Origin: Ancalomicrobiaceae bacterium S20
GTDB taxonomy: Bacteria; Pseudomonadota; Alphaproteobacteria; Rhizobiales; Ancalomicrobiaceae
NCBI GenBank assembly: GCA_040269895.1
Contig: CP158568.1
Coordinates: 62,001 to 126,000, forward strand
Length of the DNA: 64,000 nucleotides
Direction of reading: 5' to 3'
Positions 49,214-61,310 of this stretch are shown in pieces. Positions within the stretch are counted from its first letter, which is position 1. Each line of letters begins with the position of its first letter. The notes below the pieces were generated by a model. That model did not search any database, was not told where the DNA came from, and was given only the letters and a program-made list of their open reading frames with translations. Position numbers and translations under genes: made by a program.

Positions 49214-49429
49214 GTCGTATTCGGGCTTGCGACGGTTCGACCGTGCCGCGCCTTGTTGTAAATCGGCAACAACTCCAGGTCATGGCGGCGACAGGTTCGG
49301 CGGACGCCGCGGCGCCGTGGGCGAGACAAATTTTGGCCCAACGGCACGCGTCATGCTAAGCCGACCCCGTTGCTGGGGAACCCGCTTTTTCCCTAGGGTT
49401 CCCGTATTCGGGAAGGGCGTTTTCGACAC

Positions 49430-50676
49430 ATGTCCTCACTCACCATGTCCCTCGGGACGATGTCCCCTCGGGGTTCGGCCTCGCCACCGGGCCGGCGCCC
49501 GGCGGCGCGCGCGATGCTCCTCGCCTGGGCGTTGGCCGTTCTGGTCGTCTGCTTCGCGCGTCCGGCCGAGGCGCAGCTCTTCGGCGGCGGTCAGGACGAC
49601 CGCAGAACCGCCGAAAACGCGGTGCGCATCAACCAGCTCGAAAACCAGATGCGCAGCCTCAACGGTCAGATCGAGCAGCTCACCTTCCAGGTGAAGCAGT
49701 TGCAGGACTCGATCACGCGCATGCAGAAGGACTACGAGTTCCGTCTGCAGGAGATCGAGAACGGGCAGGCCGGCGCGCGCAAGCCGCCGCAGAAGAAGTC
49801 GGAGGCGCCGGTTCAGCCGGCGCCTGCGGCCCCAATCTGGCGACGAATGCGCCGCTCGGCGCCTCGACCGCAATGGTCGGCGAGGGGGACGACAACGCGA
49901 CCTATCGGGGTGGCCAGCCGGTCGCCTCGGCCTCGGCGCCGCAGCCGGGGCTCGGTGCGCCGCCCGCGACCCTCGGGGAGCTGCCGGCGGACGACCAGAT
50001 CGGCGGCGTCATCGGCGGCGCGGCGCCCTTCGATCTCGGCGCCCAGGCGCGCGGGACGAGTGCCCAGAATTATCCGACGAGTGGCTATCCGGCGAACGGC
50101 TATCCCGCCGCGCAGCAGCCCTATCCGCAGGGCGGGCTCGCGCCCGATTCGATGCCGCGCAGCCGCTACACCGAGCAGGCCATGCCGCCCGGCGTGCGCA
50201 CGGGTCCGTCGGCTCCGGCCGGTGCGCCGTCGCAGCCGAACGACACACGCATTCCCGGCGTCAATCCGCGCTATGCGGCCGTGCCGCCGACGGCGAGCCC
50301 GCGCGACGAGTATGATGCGGCCTACGGCTACATCCTCAACGGCGAATATGCGCTCGCGGAGACCAGCTTCCGTGCTTTTCTCAGCAATCATCCGACCGAC
50401 CGGCGCGTCGGCAGCGCGCAGTACTGGCTCGGCGAGAGCTACATCGCGCGCGGCATGAACCGCGAAGCGGCGGATTCCTTCCTGAAGAGCTACACGCAGT
50501 TCCCGGACGGCCCGAAGGCGCCGGACAGTCTGCTCAAGCTCGGCCTGTCGCTGAACGGGCTCGGCGAGAAGAAGGCGGCCTGCGCGACCTACGAGGAGCT
50601 GCTGACCAAATATCCCAAGGCTACCAAGGCTGTGCGTGATCGGGCGCAGGCCGAGAAATCCCGTGGCAAGTGCTGA
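49430..50676 (+). pseudogene. cpoB: Tol-Pal system protein CpoB/YbgF, frame-shifted in the linker
   Basis: The product would be about 415 residues: a signal peptide (AMLLAWALAVLVVCFARPAE), a trimeric coiled coil (INQLENQMRSLNGQIEQLTFQVKQLQDSI), a low-complexity linker and C-terminal TPRs (YDAAYGYILNGEYALAETSF, AQYWLGESYIARGMNREAAD, LLKLGLSLNGLGEKKAACAT). CpoB ties peptidoglycan synthesis to the Tol machine. The frame changes once at about 49815-49840; one base appears to be missing. The linker reads normally in the second frame (GPNLATNAPLGAST). Both domains are intact, so a sequence indel is likely. Confidence 0.82.
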
Positions 50677-52025
50677 CGGCCCGACGCCGGGCTTCTCCTC
50701 CGCACCGACCGACGACGAGCTCGCACGCCTGTTCGATGGCCTGCTCGCCGCCCGTGGCATTGCGCTCGCCGTTTCCGGCGGAGCCGATTCGACCGCGCTC
50801 CTGTTTCTGTTTCACCGCTGGCATGCCGCGCGCGAGGCCGCGCCGCCGGCGTATGTCTTTACCGTCGATCACGGCCTGAGGGCCGAGGCCGCGCGCGAGG
50901 CGGCGGCGGTCGGGCGCATCGCGGAACGCCTGGGCCTGCCGCATCGCACGCTCCTCTGGGACGGCGACAAGCCGGTGGCCAATCTCCAGGCCGAGGCGCG
51001 CGGCGCGCTACCGGCTGCTCAGCGAGGCGGCCTGGACGCATGACTGCGACACGCTGTTGATCGCCCATCACGCCGACGATCAGGCGGAGACATTCCTGCA
51101 CAATCTCGTGCGCGGCAGCGGCGTCTACGGGCTGGCCGGCATGCCGGCCCTGCGGCGTGCCGGACCGGTCACGCTGCGCCGGCCGCTCATCGACTGGCCG
51201 AAGGCGCGGCTCCGGGCCTTTCTGCGCGGTATCGGCGAGACCTGGGTCGAGGATCCGTCCAACGCCGATCCGCGCTTCGAGCGGGCGCGGTTGCGCGCGC
51301 TCGAAGGCGTGCTGGCGTCCGAGGGGCTGACCCGGGACCGGATCCTGAAGACCGTCCGGCAGATGGCGCGGGCGGCGGAGGCGCTCGACCGCACGGTCGA
51401 CGACCTGTTCCGCTCGCATCTGGATCTCGATCAGAGCGGCGTCGCCGGTCTGCCGCAGGCGGTCTATGCGGCCGCGCCGGAGGAGATCCGGCTGCGCGGC
51501 CTGGCGCGCCTGATCCGGCTGATCGGCGAGGCCGAGCACACGCCGCGGCTGGAGCGCCTCGAGACGCTCGACCGCGCGCTGGCGACCGGCGGCGACGGCA
51601 CCGTGCGCACGCTCGGCGGCACGGTCGCGGTGATCCGTCGCGGCCGGGTCACGATCGGGCTCGAGCCGGGCCGCGAGGGGCTGCCGCGGTTCACGCTCAT
51701 GCCGGGGGCGAGCGCGCACTGGGCCGGTGGCGTATCGGTTGCGCTCAGGTCCGATGCGCCCGACCCGGTCGAGGTCGGCCCGCTCGGCACGGACGGCTGG
51801 ACGCGGCTGGCGGCGGAGCTCCGCGACTCGCTCGCCGTGCCTGCTCGATTTCTCCATGCCCTGCCGGCAGCATTCGTCGACGGCCGGCTGCTCGCCTGTC
51901 CGGCGCTCAGGCACCGCCTTGCGACGAATACGCATGCGCCGGATGCGTTCACTGTGTTCCTCGACGGCAGCGAAGGCTTTCCGTCCACAGGGCTTTCGCC
52001 GTTTCGCACCGCCTCGGCGGCGTGA
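50663..52025 (+). pseudogene. tilS: tRNA(Ile)-lysidine synthase TilS, frame-shifted
   Basis: TilS modifies the wobble C of tRNA-Ile to lysidine, using the PP-loop ATP site (LAVSGGADSTALLFLFHRW). The first frame runs to about 51000 (WDGDKPVANLQAEAR). The second continues with ARYRLLSEAAWTHDCDTLLI then AHHADDQAETFLHNLVRGSG and DWPKARLRAFLRGIG.TWVEDPSN, to TGA at 52025. The shift (one base extra or two missing) lies in GCGCGCGGCGCGC at about 50995-51006. The gene is normally essential, so an error is likely. The start is probably GTG 50663, overlapping cpoB; GTG 50636 is possible. Confidence 0.82.
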
Positions 52026-52196
52026 GCGGGTCTTGGCCGCCGGAGCGTGGAACGTGTGGACGGTAACGAATTTGACATTCGGCAGGCGCCAAGACGGCTC
52101 GTCAGCTTGGCATTCGTGGCCACGGGACCTATCTTATGAGGCGGGCAGGGGAGGCGCGTGGTCACGCGTCCCTCGCTGTCCGCTATGGGAACTTCG

Positions 52197-54125
<1,929 letters not shown>

Positions 54126-54150
54126 GGCGGTGGTTCTCTGATTTGGTTCG

Positions 54151-54184
54151 AAAACGCCCGCCGATAGTTCGGCGGGCGTTTTTG
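54151..54184 (+). terminator. rho-independent terminator of ftsH
   Basis: A perfect 14-bp stem (54151-54164 with 54169-54182, loop TAGT) ends in a run of five T. Confidence 0.95.
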
Positions 54185-54418
54185 CAAGTAGGATCCGGAC
54201 GTGCCGCGGAGGGATGGCGCGTGTGCCCGGCGGTTCCGAGATCGCTACCGGCGCAGGCGAGGGATTTCATGGCCGGAAGGCCGGATTTCCGCGCGTTTGA
54301 CACGGTTTGAAATCAATTTTGAAATCTTGTCTGTCAGACTTGCGCTAAGAAGCGCATGTCCCGCGCGTCGAGATGCGGCGGGACAAGTCTACCGCCGGCA
54401 GGGACGAGGACACACGGA

Positions 54419-55765
54419 ATGACGCGCAAGTATTTCGGCACCGACGGGATTCGCGGCACCGCCAACCGTTGGCCGATCACGCCGGAAATCGCGATGAAGA
54501 CCGCGATGAGCGTCGGTCTCGCCTTCCGCAACGGCGCCGAGCGCCACCGTGCCGTCATCGGCAAGGACACGCGGCTGTCGGGCTACATGATCGAGACCGC
54601 CATGGTCGCGGGCTTCACGGCGGTCGGCATGGACGTGTTCATGACCGGCCCGCTGCCGACCCCGGCGGTCGCGATGCTGACGCGGTCGCTGCGCTGCGAC
54701 GTCGGCGTGATGATCTCCGCCTCGCACAATCCCTTCGCCGACAACGGCATCAAGATCTTCGGGCCGGACGGCTACAAGCTCTCAGACGAGATCGAGGCCG
54801 AGATCGAGGCGATGATCGAGTCCGATCTGACCGGCCGCCTGGCCGCACCGTCGGACCTCGGGCGCGCCAAACGCATCGACGGCGTCCATGACCGTTACAT
54901 CGAATTCGCCAAGCGCACGCTGCCGCGCAATCTGTCGCTCTCCGGCCTGCGCGTCGTGATCGACTGCGGCAACGGCGCCGCCTACAAGGTCGCGCCGGAG
55001 GCGCTGTGGGAGCTCGGCGCCGATGTCGTGCGCATCGGCGTCGATCCGGACGGCTTCAACATCAACCGCGACTGCGGTTCGACCGCGCCCGACCTCCTGC
55101 GCCGCAAGGTGCACGAGGTGCGTGCCGATATCGGCATCGCGCTCGACGGCGACGCGGACCGCGTGATCATCGTCGACGAGAAGGGCAACATCGTCGACGG
55201 CGACCAACTCATGGCCGTCGTCGCGCAGTCCTTCGTCGAGGATGGCCGGCTCGCCGGGCCGGGCATTGTCGCGACCGTCATGTCCAACCTCGGGCTGGAG
55301 CGCTTCCTCGGTGGTCTCGGGCTCGGGCTGAAGCGCACCAAGGTCGGCGACCGCTATGTCGTCGAGGCGATGCGCGCCCACGGCTACAACGTCGGCGGCG
55401 AGCAGTCCGGCCATATCATCCTCAGCGACTACGCGACGACCGGCGATGGGCTCGTCGCGGCGCTGCAGGTGCTCGCCGTGGTCAAGCGGCTCGGCAAGCC
55501 GGTGTCGGAGGTCTGCCATCGCTTCGATCCGGTGCCGCAGATCCTCAAGAACGTCCGCATCGCCGGCGGCAAGCCGCTCGAGGACGACCGCGTCAAGGCG
55601 ACGATCGACGATGCCGAGAAGCGGCTCGGTAACCAGGGCCGTCTCGTGATCCGCCCGTCCGGCACGGAGCCGCTGATCCGCGTCATGGCGGAGGGCGACA
55701 ATCAGGATCTGGTCGAGCGCGTGGTCGACGACATCATCGACGCGCTGAAGAAGGTCGCGGCCTGA
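54419..55765 (+). CDS. glmM: phosphoglucosamine mutase
   Basis: GlmM (448 residues) turns glucosamine 6-phosphate into glucosamine 1-phosphate for peptidoglycan and lipopolysaccharide. It has the start [14 protein letters not shown] and the phospho-serine loop [12 protein letters not shown] with Ser102, the same number as in E. coli. The metal site is DGDADRVII, the sugar-binding loop [10 protein letters not shown] and the phosphate-binding loop [12 protein letters not shown]. It follows ftsH after a terminator, so it has its own promoter in the 290-base gap, where AT-rich patches occur at about 54300-54345. Confidence 0.97.
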   Translation: MTRKYFGTDGIRGTANRWPITPEIAMKTAMSVGLAFRNGAERHRAVIGKDTRLSGYMIETAMVAGFTAVGMDVFMTGPLPTPAVAMLTRSLRCDVGVMISASHNPFADNGIKIFGPDGYKLSDEIEAEIEAMIESDLTGRLAAPSDLGRAKRIDGVHDRYIEFAKRTLPRNLSLSGLRVVIDCGNGAAYKVAPEALWELGADVVRIGVDPDGFNINRDCGSTAPDLLRRKVHEVRADIGIALDGDADRVIIVDEKGNIVDGDQLMAVVAQSFVEDGRLAGPGIVATVMSNLGLERFLGGLGLGLKRTKVGDRYVVEAMRAHGYNVGGEQSGHIILSDYATTGDGLVAALQVLAVVKRLGKPVSEVCHRFDPVPQILKNVRIAGGKPLEDDRVKATIDDAEKRLGNQGRLVIRPSGTEPLIRVMAEGDNQDLVERVVDDIIDALKKVAA

Positions 55766-55952
55766 CGCGCTTTTTCGAGCTGAGACAAGAGCTTGGCCTG
55801 CCGAACACGCGGGACGGCCGGCTCGCCTTTTCGAGGATCTCCCGCCGGCGAAATCTCCGCTTTGCGGTGCCGGGCTCGCGCCGCTCGCCGGTTCTTCTCT
55901 GCGAGGAAAGTAAAGGTCTGTTAACGTTAAAAGTCTTGGTTAAGATATACGG

Positions 55953-55967
55953 TTAAGGCAGCTTTAA
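55953..55967. promoter_or_regulatory. CtrA-type binding box upstream of the porin gene
   Basis: TTAA (55953-55956), seven bases, TTAA (55964-55967) is the exact full CtrA site. It lies in a 60-base TTAA-rich island (55920-55970) with further GTTAA copies, 74 bases before the Omp25-like gene. CtrA is the master cell-cycle regulator of alphaproteobacteria. Confidence 0.6.
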
Positions 55968-56040
55968 GGTTTGACTGTCAACGTTGTGACCAATTTCGGG
56001 ACGTCCGGCTCCGTCGGCCGACACGATTGGGACAACGGTC

Positions 56041-56910
56041 ATGGTCAGTATCAAGCAGATCGTTTTCGCCGCGGCGGCAGCCGGGTCGGCACCGTTCGCC
56101 GCCCATGCGGCAGACATGAGCTTTTCGCCCCCCATCATCGCGGAGGAGGCGATCCCGCAGGAGATCGGCAGCGGCTGGTATCTGCGCGGCGACGTCGGCT
56201 ATTCGGTCGCAGCCAAGCCGTCGGTCTCGTTCCCGGCGGACCAGACGGTCGGGCTTTCCAATGTCCGCACCAGCAATCAGCCGGTGTTCGGCATCGGCGC
56301 CGGCTACAAGTTCAATGAGTGGCTGCGTGCCGACGTGACGGCCGACTTCCTGTCCGACCGGAAGATCAACTGGTCGCGGGCCGGCGGCTGCTACGGCATG
56401 GTGTCGTGCCCGTCGGATGTGTCCAACTCGGCCACGCAGTCGATGTATCCGTTCCTTGCGAACCTCTACCTCGACCTCGGCAATTACGAGGGCTTCACGC
56501 CCTACGTCGGCGGCGGTCTCGGCGTCGCCTTCGTCCGAACCCGCCAGGCGAGCTATAGCCAGAGCGCGGTCACCAACTCGACGCCGGGCGCGACGTACAT
56601 TGCGGCTAACGACATCACCTTCGCCACCAAGGAGCGGTTCTCCTTCGCGGCCGCGGCGATGGCGGGCTTCTCCTACGACCTCGGCAGCGGCATCGCGCTC
56701 GATGCGGGCTACAAGTATCTCTATCTCGACAAGTCGGAGGCGGCGCCGGGTCGGGAAACGATCACGACGGTCACCAACGCGAACCCGACCGCCAATCCGG
56801 CGACGGCAGGGTCCACGTCGACCCGGATCGTCGATGCACCCGGCGTCGTGCAGTTTCGTGATCATTCGTTCCATCAGTTCCGTGTCGGTCTTCGCTACTA
56901 CCTGAACTGA
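56041..56910 (+). CDS. Omp25/Omp31-like outer-membrane beta-barrel protein
   Basis: This 289-residue protein has a signal peptide (IVFAAAAAGSAPFAAHA) and then a barrel pattern of alternating hydrophobic strands: GWYLRGDVGYSV, VFGIGAGYKFNEWLRADVTA, YPFLANLYLDLGNYEGFTPY VGGGLGV and the final HQFRVGLRYYLN with a terminal aromatic-rich strand. It matches the small eight-stranded surface proteins of Rhizobiales. It is likely a structural or porin-like protein anchoring the outer membrane. A CtrA-like box lies upstream, and a paralogue follows. Confidence 0.9.
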   Translation: MVSIKQIVFAAAAAGSAPFAAHAADMSFSPPIIAEEAIPQEIGSGWYLRGDVGYSVAAKPSVSFPADQTVGLSNVRTSNQPVFGIGAGYKFNEWLRADVTADFLSDRKINWSRAGGCYGMVSCPSDVSNSATQSMYPFLANLYLDLGNYEGFTPYVGGGLGVAFVRTRQASYSQSAVTNSTPGATYIAANDITFATKERFSFAAAAMAGFSYDLGSGIALDAGYKYLYLDKSEAAPGRETITTVTNANPTANPATAGSTSTRIVDAPGVVQFRDHSFHQFRVGLRYYLN

Positions 56911-57129
56911 TTTTCTCCGTACTCGTGCACTCGTCGGCCCGGGCAGATCTTGTCGATCGGTCCGGGTCCTTCGTTTGGCCCTGCCCTTACGTCCGATCCC
57001 CTAGTATCGGCAAGATGGCGGGCACCGGTTTACGATCGATTAACCATCTTCGTGTGAAGTCGGGGCGAGATATTCAAGCCGGAATCGTTCGATTCGCGCG
57101 CGTCGTCGCCAGGGAACGGGATTGGACCC

Positions 57130-57987
57130 ATGAACAGAATCGCTCTTCATCTCATCGCGGGGGCGGCGTTCTGCGGCCTCGGCACGGCCGCTCTCGCGGC
57201 GGACTACGGGGCGCCGATGCCGGGTCCGGGACCGGCGCCGATCATCACGCCCTATGCCGAGCCGGCGGGCGGGTGGTACCTGCGCGGCGACGTCGGCGTC
57301 GGCGCGACGAGCTTCGGTGCCTGGGAGGAGACCTCTCTGGTCGCCCCTGCGGGTGGCGTGGCGGCGTGGAACTCGCGCTCGATGTCGGGCACGACCTTCC
57401 TGCGCGGCGGTGTCGGCTACCAGTTCAACAGCTACCTGCGCGGCGACATCACGGCCGAGTATCGCACCGGCGGCTCGATGCACGGCGTGAACTACATCTA
57501 CAACGGCAACCGCACCTTCGCCGACGCGGTGAACGGCCATTGGTCCTCGACCGCGGTCATGGCCAATGCCTATGTCGATTTCGGCGAGTTCTGGGGCCTC
57601 ACCCCGTTCGTCGGCGCCGGCGTCGGCATGGCCTACAACCAGCTGACCGGCCTGCAGGATACGGGCGTCGGCGCCAACAACCTGGGTGCCTTCGGCCGGT
57701 ACGCCGACGGCGGCAAGGCGAACTTCGCCTGGGCGCTGCACGCCGGTCTCGGCTACGAGGTCAACCGCAACCTCAAGCTCGAACTCGGCTATCGCTACAT
57801 GAACATGGGCGATGCCAAGAGCGGCGTGCTGACCTGCTACAACGGCACCGGCAGCTACCAGAACTGCAACTCGTACCTGACGACCAAGAAGCTCGTCTCG
57901 AACGACATCCATATCGGCATGCGCTGGATGCTCAATCCGCCGCCGCCGCCGGTGGCGCAGCCGATCCCGGTCTTCGCCAAGAACTGA
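57130..57987 (+). CDS. Omp25/Omp31-like outer-membrane protein, second copy
   Basis: This 285-residue paralogue has a signal peptide (LIAGAAFCGLGTAALA), a short Pro-rich N-terminus and then barrel strands, again starting GGWYLRGDVGVGA. Others are FLRGGVGYQFNSYLRGDITA, MANAYVDFGEFWGLTPFVGA and LELGYRYMNMG. It ends in a Pro-rich tail (PPPPPVAQPIPVFAKN) instead of a closing strand, which differs from the first copy. It has its own 219-base upstream region with a TTAACCAT-like element at about 57039, so both genes may be controlled alike. Confidence 0.9.
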   Translation: MNRIALHLIAGAAFCGLGTAALAADYGAPMPGPGPAPIITPYAEPAGGWYLRGDVGVGATSFGAWEETSLVAPAGGVAAWNSRSMSGTTFLRGGVGYQFNSYLRGDITAEYRTGGSMHGVNYIYNGNRTFADAVNGHWSSTAVMANAYVDFGEFWGLTPFVGAGVGMAYNQLTGLQDTGVGANNLGAFGRYADGGKANFAWALHAGLGYEVNRNLKLELGYRYMNMGDAKSGVLTCYNGTGSYQNCNSYLTTKKLVSNDIHIGMRWMLNPPPPPVAQPIPVFAKN

Positions 57988-58158
57988 CGCGGTCGCCGGT
58001 GCGCCGGCGCTCCGAATTCTCTTCGCTTCAATCGGGCGCGCGCCGAACGGTGCGCACCCGTTTCGCGTTTCGGGGCAGGCGGGCGGAGGACGAGGGTTGG
58101 TTCGGGGGCGACCGTCTTTCGTCGAAAATCGACATCCGTGCGATTTCTGATCTTGCGT

Positions 58159-58231
58159 CCGGCGTCGAAGCAGCTTAACCACGGCGCCGGGACACCCCTC
58201 CCCACCGAGGGGCGCCCATCTGAGAGGATGG
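58159..58231 (+). promoter_or_regulatory. structured serC leader (possible serC RNA motif)
   Basis: Three hairpins stand in a row before serC: CCGGCG(T)CG with CG(G)CGCCGG (58159-58167 with 58182-58190), CCCCTC with GAGGGG (58195-58200 with 58207-58212), and CCATC with GATGG (58216-58220 with 58227-58231). The last holds the GAGG Shine-Dalgarno in its loop and arm. A conserved serC RNA motif is known upstream of alphaproteobacterial serC; whether this is that motif I cannot confirm without a covariance search. Confidence 0.45.
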
Positions 58232-58237
58232 ATCAAG

Positions 58238-59407
58238 ATGACTGCAGCAGTCCGCCCGGGCGCGAAGCCCGCTGTTCCGCATTTTTCGTCCGGCCCCTGT
58301 GCCAAGCGTCCCGGTTGGTCGACGCAGGCCCTCGCCGATGCGCTCGTCGGACGCTCCCATCGCTCGAAGCCCGGCAAGGCCAAGCTTCTCGAAGCGATCG
58401 AACTCACCCGTGAGATCCTGAAAGTTCCTGCCGACTACAAGATCGGCATCGTGCCGGCGTCGGATACCGGCGCGGTCGAGATGGCCATGTGGTCGATGCT
58501 CGGCGCCCGCGGCGTCGACATGGTCGCCTGGGAATCCTTCGGCGAAGGCTGGGTCAGCGACGTGGCGAAGCAGCTCAAGCTCGCCGACGCCCGCACCATC
58601 ACGGCGCCTTATGGCGAACTGCCGGATCTGACGCAGATCGACACCAAGACCCGCGACGTGGTGTTCACCTGGAACGGCACGACCTCGGGCGTGCGCGTGC
58701 CGAACGCCGACTGGATCGCCGCCGACCGCGAAGGCGTCGTCATCTGCGACGCGACCTCGGCCGCTTTCGCCCAGAACCTCGACTTCACCAAGCTCGATGT
58801 CGTGACCTTCTCCTGGCAGAAGGTGCTCGGCGGCGAGGCCGCGCACGGCATGATCATCCTCAGCCCGCGCGCGATCGAGCGGCTGGAGACCTACAAGCCC
58901 GCCTGGCCGCTGCCGAAGATCTTCCGCATGACCAAGGGCGGCAAGCTCATCGACGGCATCTTCGTCGGCGAGACGATCAACACGCCGTCGATGCTGGCGG
59001 TCGAGGACTATCTCGACGCGCTGAAGTGGGCGAAGGCGGTCGGCGGCCTCGACGGCCTGATGGCCCGCGCGGACGCCAACTACAAGGTCATCGCCGACTG
59101 GGTCGAGCGCACCCCCTGGGTCGCCAACCTCGCCAAGGTGCCGGCCACGCGTTCGAACACCTCCGTCTGCCTCTCGATCGTCGATCCGGAAGTGCCGGCC
59201 GATCAGATCGGTGCCGTCGCCAAGCAGATCGTCTCGGCGCTCGAGAAGGAGAAGGTCGGCTTCGACTTCGGCGCCTATCGCGATGCGCCTCCGGGCCTGC
59301 GGATCTGGGCCGGCGCCACGGTCGAAGCGGCCGATCTCGAGGTCTTCACCCAGTGGCTCGACTGGGCCTTTGCTGAAGCCAAGGCCGCGGTGAAGCAGGC
59401 CGCCTGA
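58238..59407 (+). CDS. serC: phosphoserine transaminase
   Basis: This 389-residue PLP enzyme makes phosphoserine from 3-phosphohydroxypyruvate. It is the alphaproteobacterial long type, with the start [30 protein letters not shown], and the PLP lysine at residue 195 in [33 protein letters not shown] and the final [15 protein letters not shown] are also typical. It is followed by serA after 242 bases, in which I see no gene, and probably shares its leader-controlled transcript. Confidence 0.95.
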   Translation: MTAAVRPGAKPAVPHFSSGPCAKRPGWSTQALADALVGRSHRSKPGKAKLLEAIELTREILKVPADYKIGIVPASDTGAVEMAMWSMLGARGVDMVAWESFGEGWVSDVAKQLKLADARTITAPYGELPDLTQIDTKTRDVVFTWNGTTSGVRVPNADWIAADREGVVICDATSAAFAQNLDFTKLDVVTFSWQKVLGGEAAHGMIILSPRAIERLETYKPAWPLPKIFRMTKGGKLIDGIFVGETINTPSMLAVEDYLDALKWAKAVGGLDGLMARADANYKVIADWVERTPWVANLAKVPATRSNTSVCLSIVDPEVPADQIGAVAKQIVSALEKEKVGFDFGAYRDAPPGLRIWAGATVEAADLEVFTQWLDWAFAEAKAAVKQAA

Positions 59408-59649
59408 GCGGTCCTCGCGCTTCCAATCTCCCAACGACACCGGTTTCCCCTCGCGGTTCGAGGCCGACCTTCGGTCGCTGCCTCGCCACCAGGGAAGACC
59501 TCTCACCCGGCCGTGGATCGCCGGCGCTGCCGCGCCGCGGCCGTATTCCCGATCATCGGGCACGACCCGGATCCCTTCACGGCGAGGCGCGAGCCTTTGG
59601 ACCAAGAGGGGGCGGGGCTTAGCCCGGCACTCATCGCAGAGGTTGCACC

Positions 59650-61236
59650 ATGGCTCCGCGCGTTCTGATTTCCGACAGCCTGTCCCCGACCGCCGTGCAG
59701 ATCTTCAAGGATCGCGGCGTCGAGGTCGACTACCAGCCCAATCTCGGCAAGGACAAAGAGAAGCTCGCCGAGATCATCGGCAACTATGACGGCCTCGCCA
59801 TCCGCTCGGCGACCAAGGTCACGGCCAAGCTGCTCGAGAAGGCGACGCGCCTCAAGGTCGTCGGCCGCGCCGGCATCGGCGTCGACAACGTCGAGATCCC
59901 GGCGGCGACCGCCAAGGGCATCATCGTGATGAACACGCCCTTCGGCAATTCGATCACGACCGCCGAGCACGCGATCGCGCTGATGTTCGCGCTCGCCCGC
60001 GAGATTCCCGCCGCCGACGCCTCGACCCAGGCCGGCAAGTGGGAGAAGAACAAGTTCATGGGCGTCGAGATCACCGCCAAGACGCTCGGCGTGATCGGCT
60101 GCGGCAACATCGGCGGCATCGTCGCCGACCGCGCGGTCGGGCTGAAGATGCGCGTGATCGCGTTCGATCCGTTCCTGTCGCCGGAGCGCGCGATCGAGAT
60201 CGGCGTCGAGAAGGTCGAGCTCGAGGAGCTCTTGCGCCGCGCCGACTTCATCACGCTGCACACGCCGCTGACCGAGAAGACCCGCAACATCCTCTCGGCC
60301 GAGGCGATCGCCAAGTGCAAGAAGGGCGTCCGGATCATCAACTGCGCCCGCGGCGGTCTCGTCGACGAAGTGGCGCTGCGCGCCGCGCTCGATAGCGGCC
60401 ATGTGGCCGGCGCGGCCTTCGACGTGTTCGTCGAGGAGCCGGCTACGACCAACCCGCTGTTCGGCCACCCGAACGTCGTCTGCACGCCGCACCTCGGCGC
60501 CTCGACCACCGAGGCGCAGGAGAATGTCGCGCTGCAGGTCGCCGAGCAGATGGCCGACTACCTGGTCAAGGGCGCGGTCTCCAACGCGCTCAACATGCCG
60601 TCGATCACGGCCGAAGAGGCGCCGCGTCTGACGCCCTTCGTCAAGCTCGCGGAGATGATCGGCTCGTTCGCCGGACAGCTCACCGACACCGACATCACCG
60701 GCATCCGCCTCGAGTACGAGGGCGACGTCGCCACGATGAACACCCGCGCACTGACCGCGGCGGCGCTGACCGGCGTCTTGAAGCCGCAGCTCGAGACCGT
60801 CAACATGGTCTCGGCGCCCGCGGTCGCCAAGGAGCGCGGCCTCGGCGTCGAGGAGGTCCGCCGCGAGGAGCAGGGCACGTTCGACAGCGTGTTCCGTCTG
60901 ACCGTCAAGACGGCCAAGCAGGAGCGCTCGGTCGCCGGCACGGTGTTCGCCGACGGCAAGCCGCGCATCGTCGAGATCAAGGGCATCCAGATGGATGCCG
61001 AGTTCCAGCCCTCGATGCTCTACGTCACCAACAAGGACAAGCCGGGCTTCATCGGCCGGCTCGGCACGCTGCTCGGCGACGCCGGCATCAACATCGCGAC
61101 CTTCGCGCTCGGCCGCCAGGCGGCGGGCGAGGACGCGATCGCGCTGGTCGCGATCGACGGCGCGGTCGACGCCGACCTGCTCGACAAGGTGCAGGCGCTG
61201 CCGAACGTCGTGCAGGCCAAGCGCCTGCGGTTCTGA
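59650..61236 (+). CDS. serA: D-3-phosphoglycerate dehydrogenase
   Basis: SerA (528 residues, long type) oxidises 3-phosphoglycerate to start serine synthesis. It has the NAD-binding motif LGVIGCGNIGGIVADRAVGL, the catalytic Arg-Glu-His set (INCARGGLVDE, PATTNPLFGHPNVVCTPHLG), an allosteric substrate-binding domain (about 320-450) and a C-terminal ACT domain (MLYVTNKDKPGFIGRLGTLL). The ACT domain suggests serine feedback. It follows serC and ends at a terminator. Confidence 0.96.
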   Translation: MAPRVLISDSLSPTAVQIFKDRGVEVDYQPNLGKDKEKLAEIIGNYDGLAIRSATKVTAKLLEKATRLKVVGRAGIGVDNVEIPAATAKGIIVMNTPFGNSITTAEHAIALMFALAREIPAADASTQAGKWEKNKFMGVEITAKTLGVIGCGNIGGIVADRAVGLKMRVIAFDPFLSPERAIEIGVEKVELEELLRRADFITLHTPLTEKTRNILSAEAIAKCKKGVRIINCARGGLVDEVALRAALDSGHVAGAAFDVFVEEPATTNPLFGHPNVVCTPHLGASTTEAQENVALQVAEQMADYLVKGAVSNALNMPSITAEEAPRLTPFVKLAEMIGSFAGQLTDTDITGIRLEYEGDVATMNTRALTAAALTGVLKPQLETVNMVSAPAVAKERGLGVEEVRREEQGTFDSVFRLTVKTAKQERSVAGTVFADGKPRIVEIKGIQMDAEFQPSMLYVTNKDKPGFIGRLGTLLGDAGINIATFALGRQAAGEDAIALVAIDGAVDADLLDKVQALPNVVQAKRLRF

Positions 61237-61260
61237 TCGCCGATCGGATCGATCGAACAG

Positions 61261-61289
61261 AAAAGGGCCCGGCAACGGGCCCCTTTTTC
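61261..61289 (+). terminator. rho-independent terminator of serC-serA
   Basis: GGGCCCG (61265-61271) pairs with CGGGCCC (61276-61282) around GCAA, flanked by four A upstream and a C plus five T downstream. Confidence 0.88.
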
Positions 61290-61310
61290 GTGTCGACGGT
61301 ATCGATGGGC

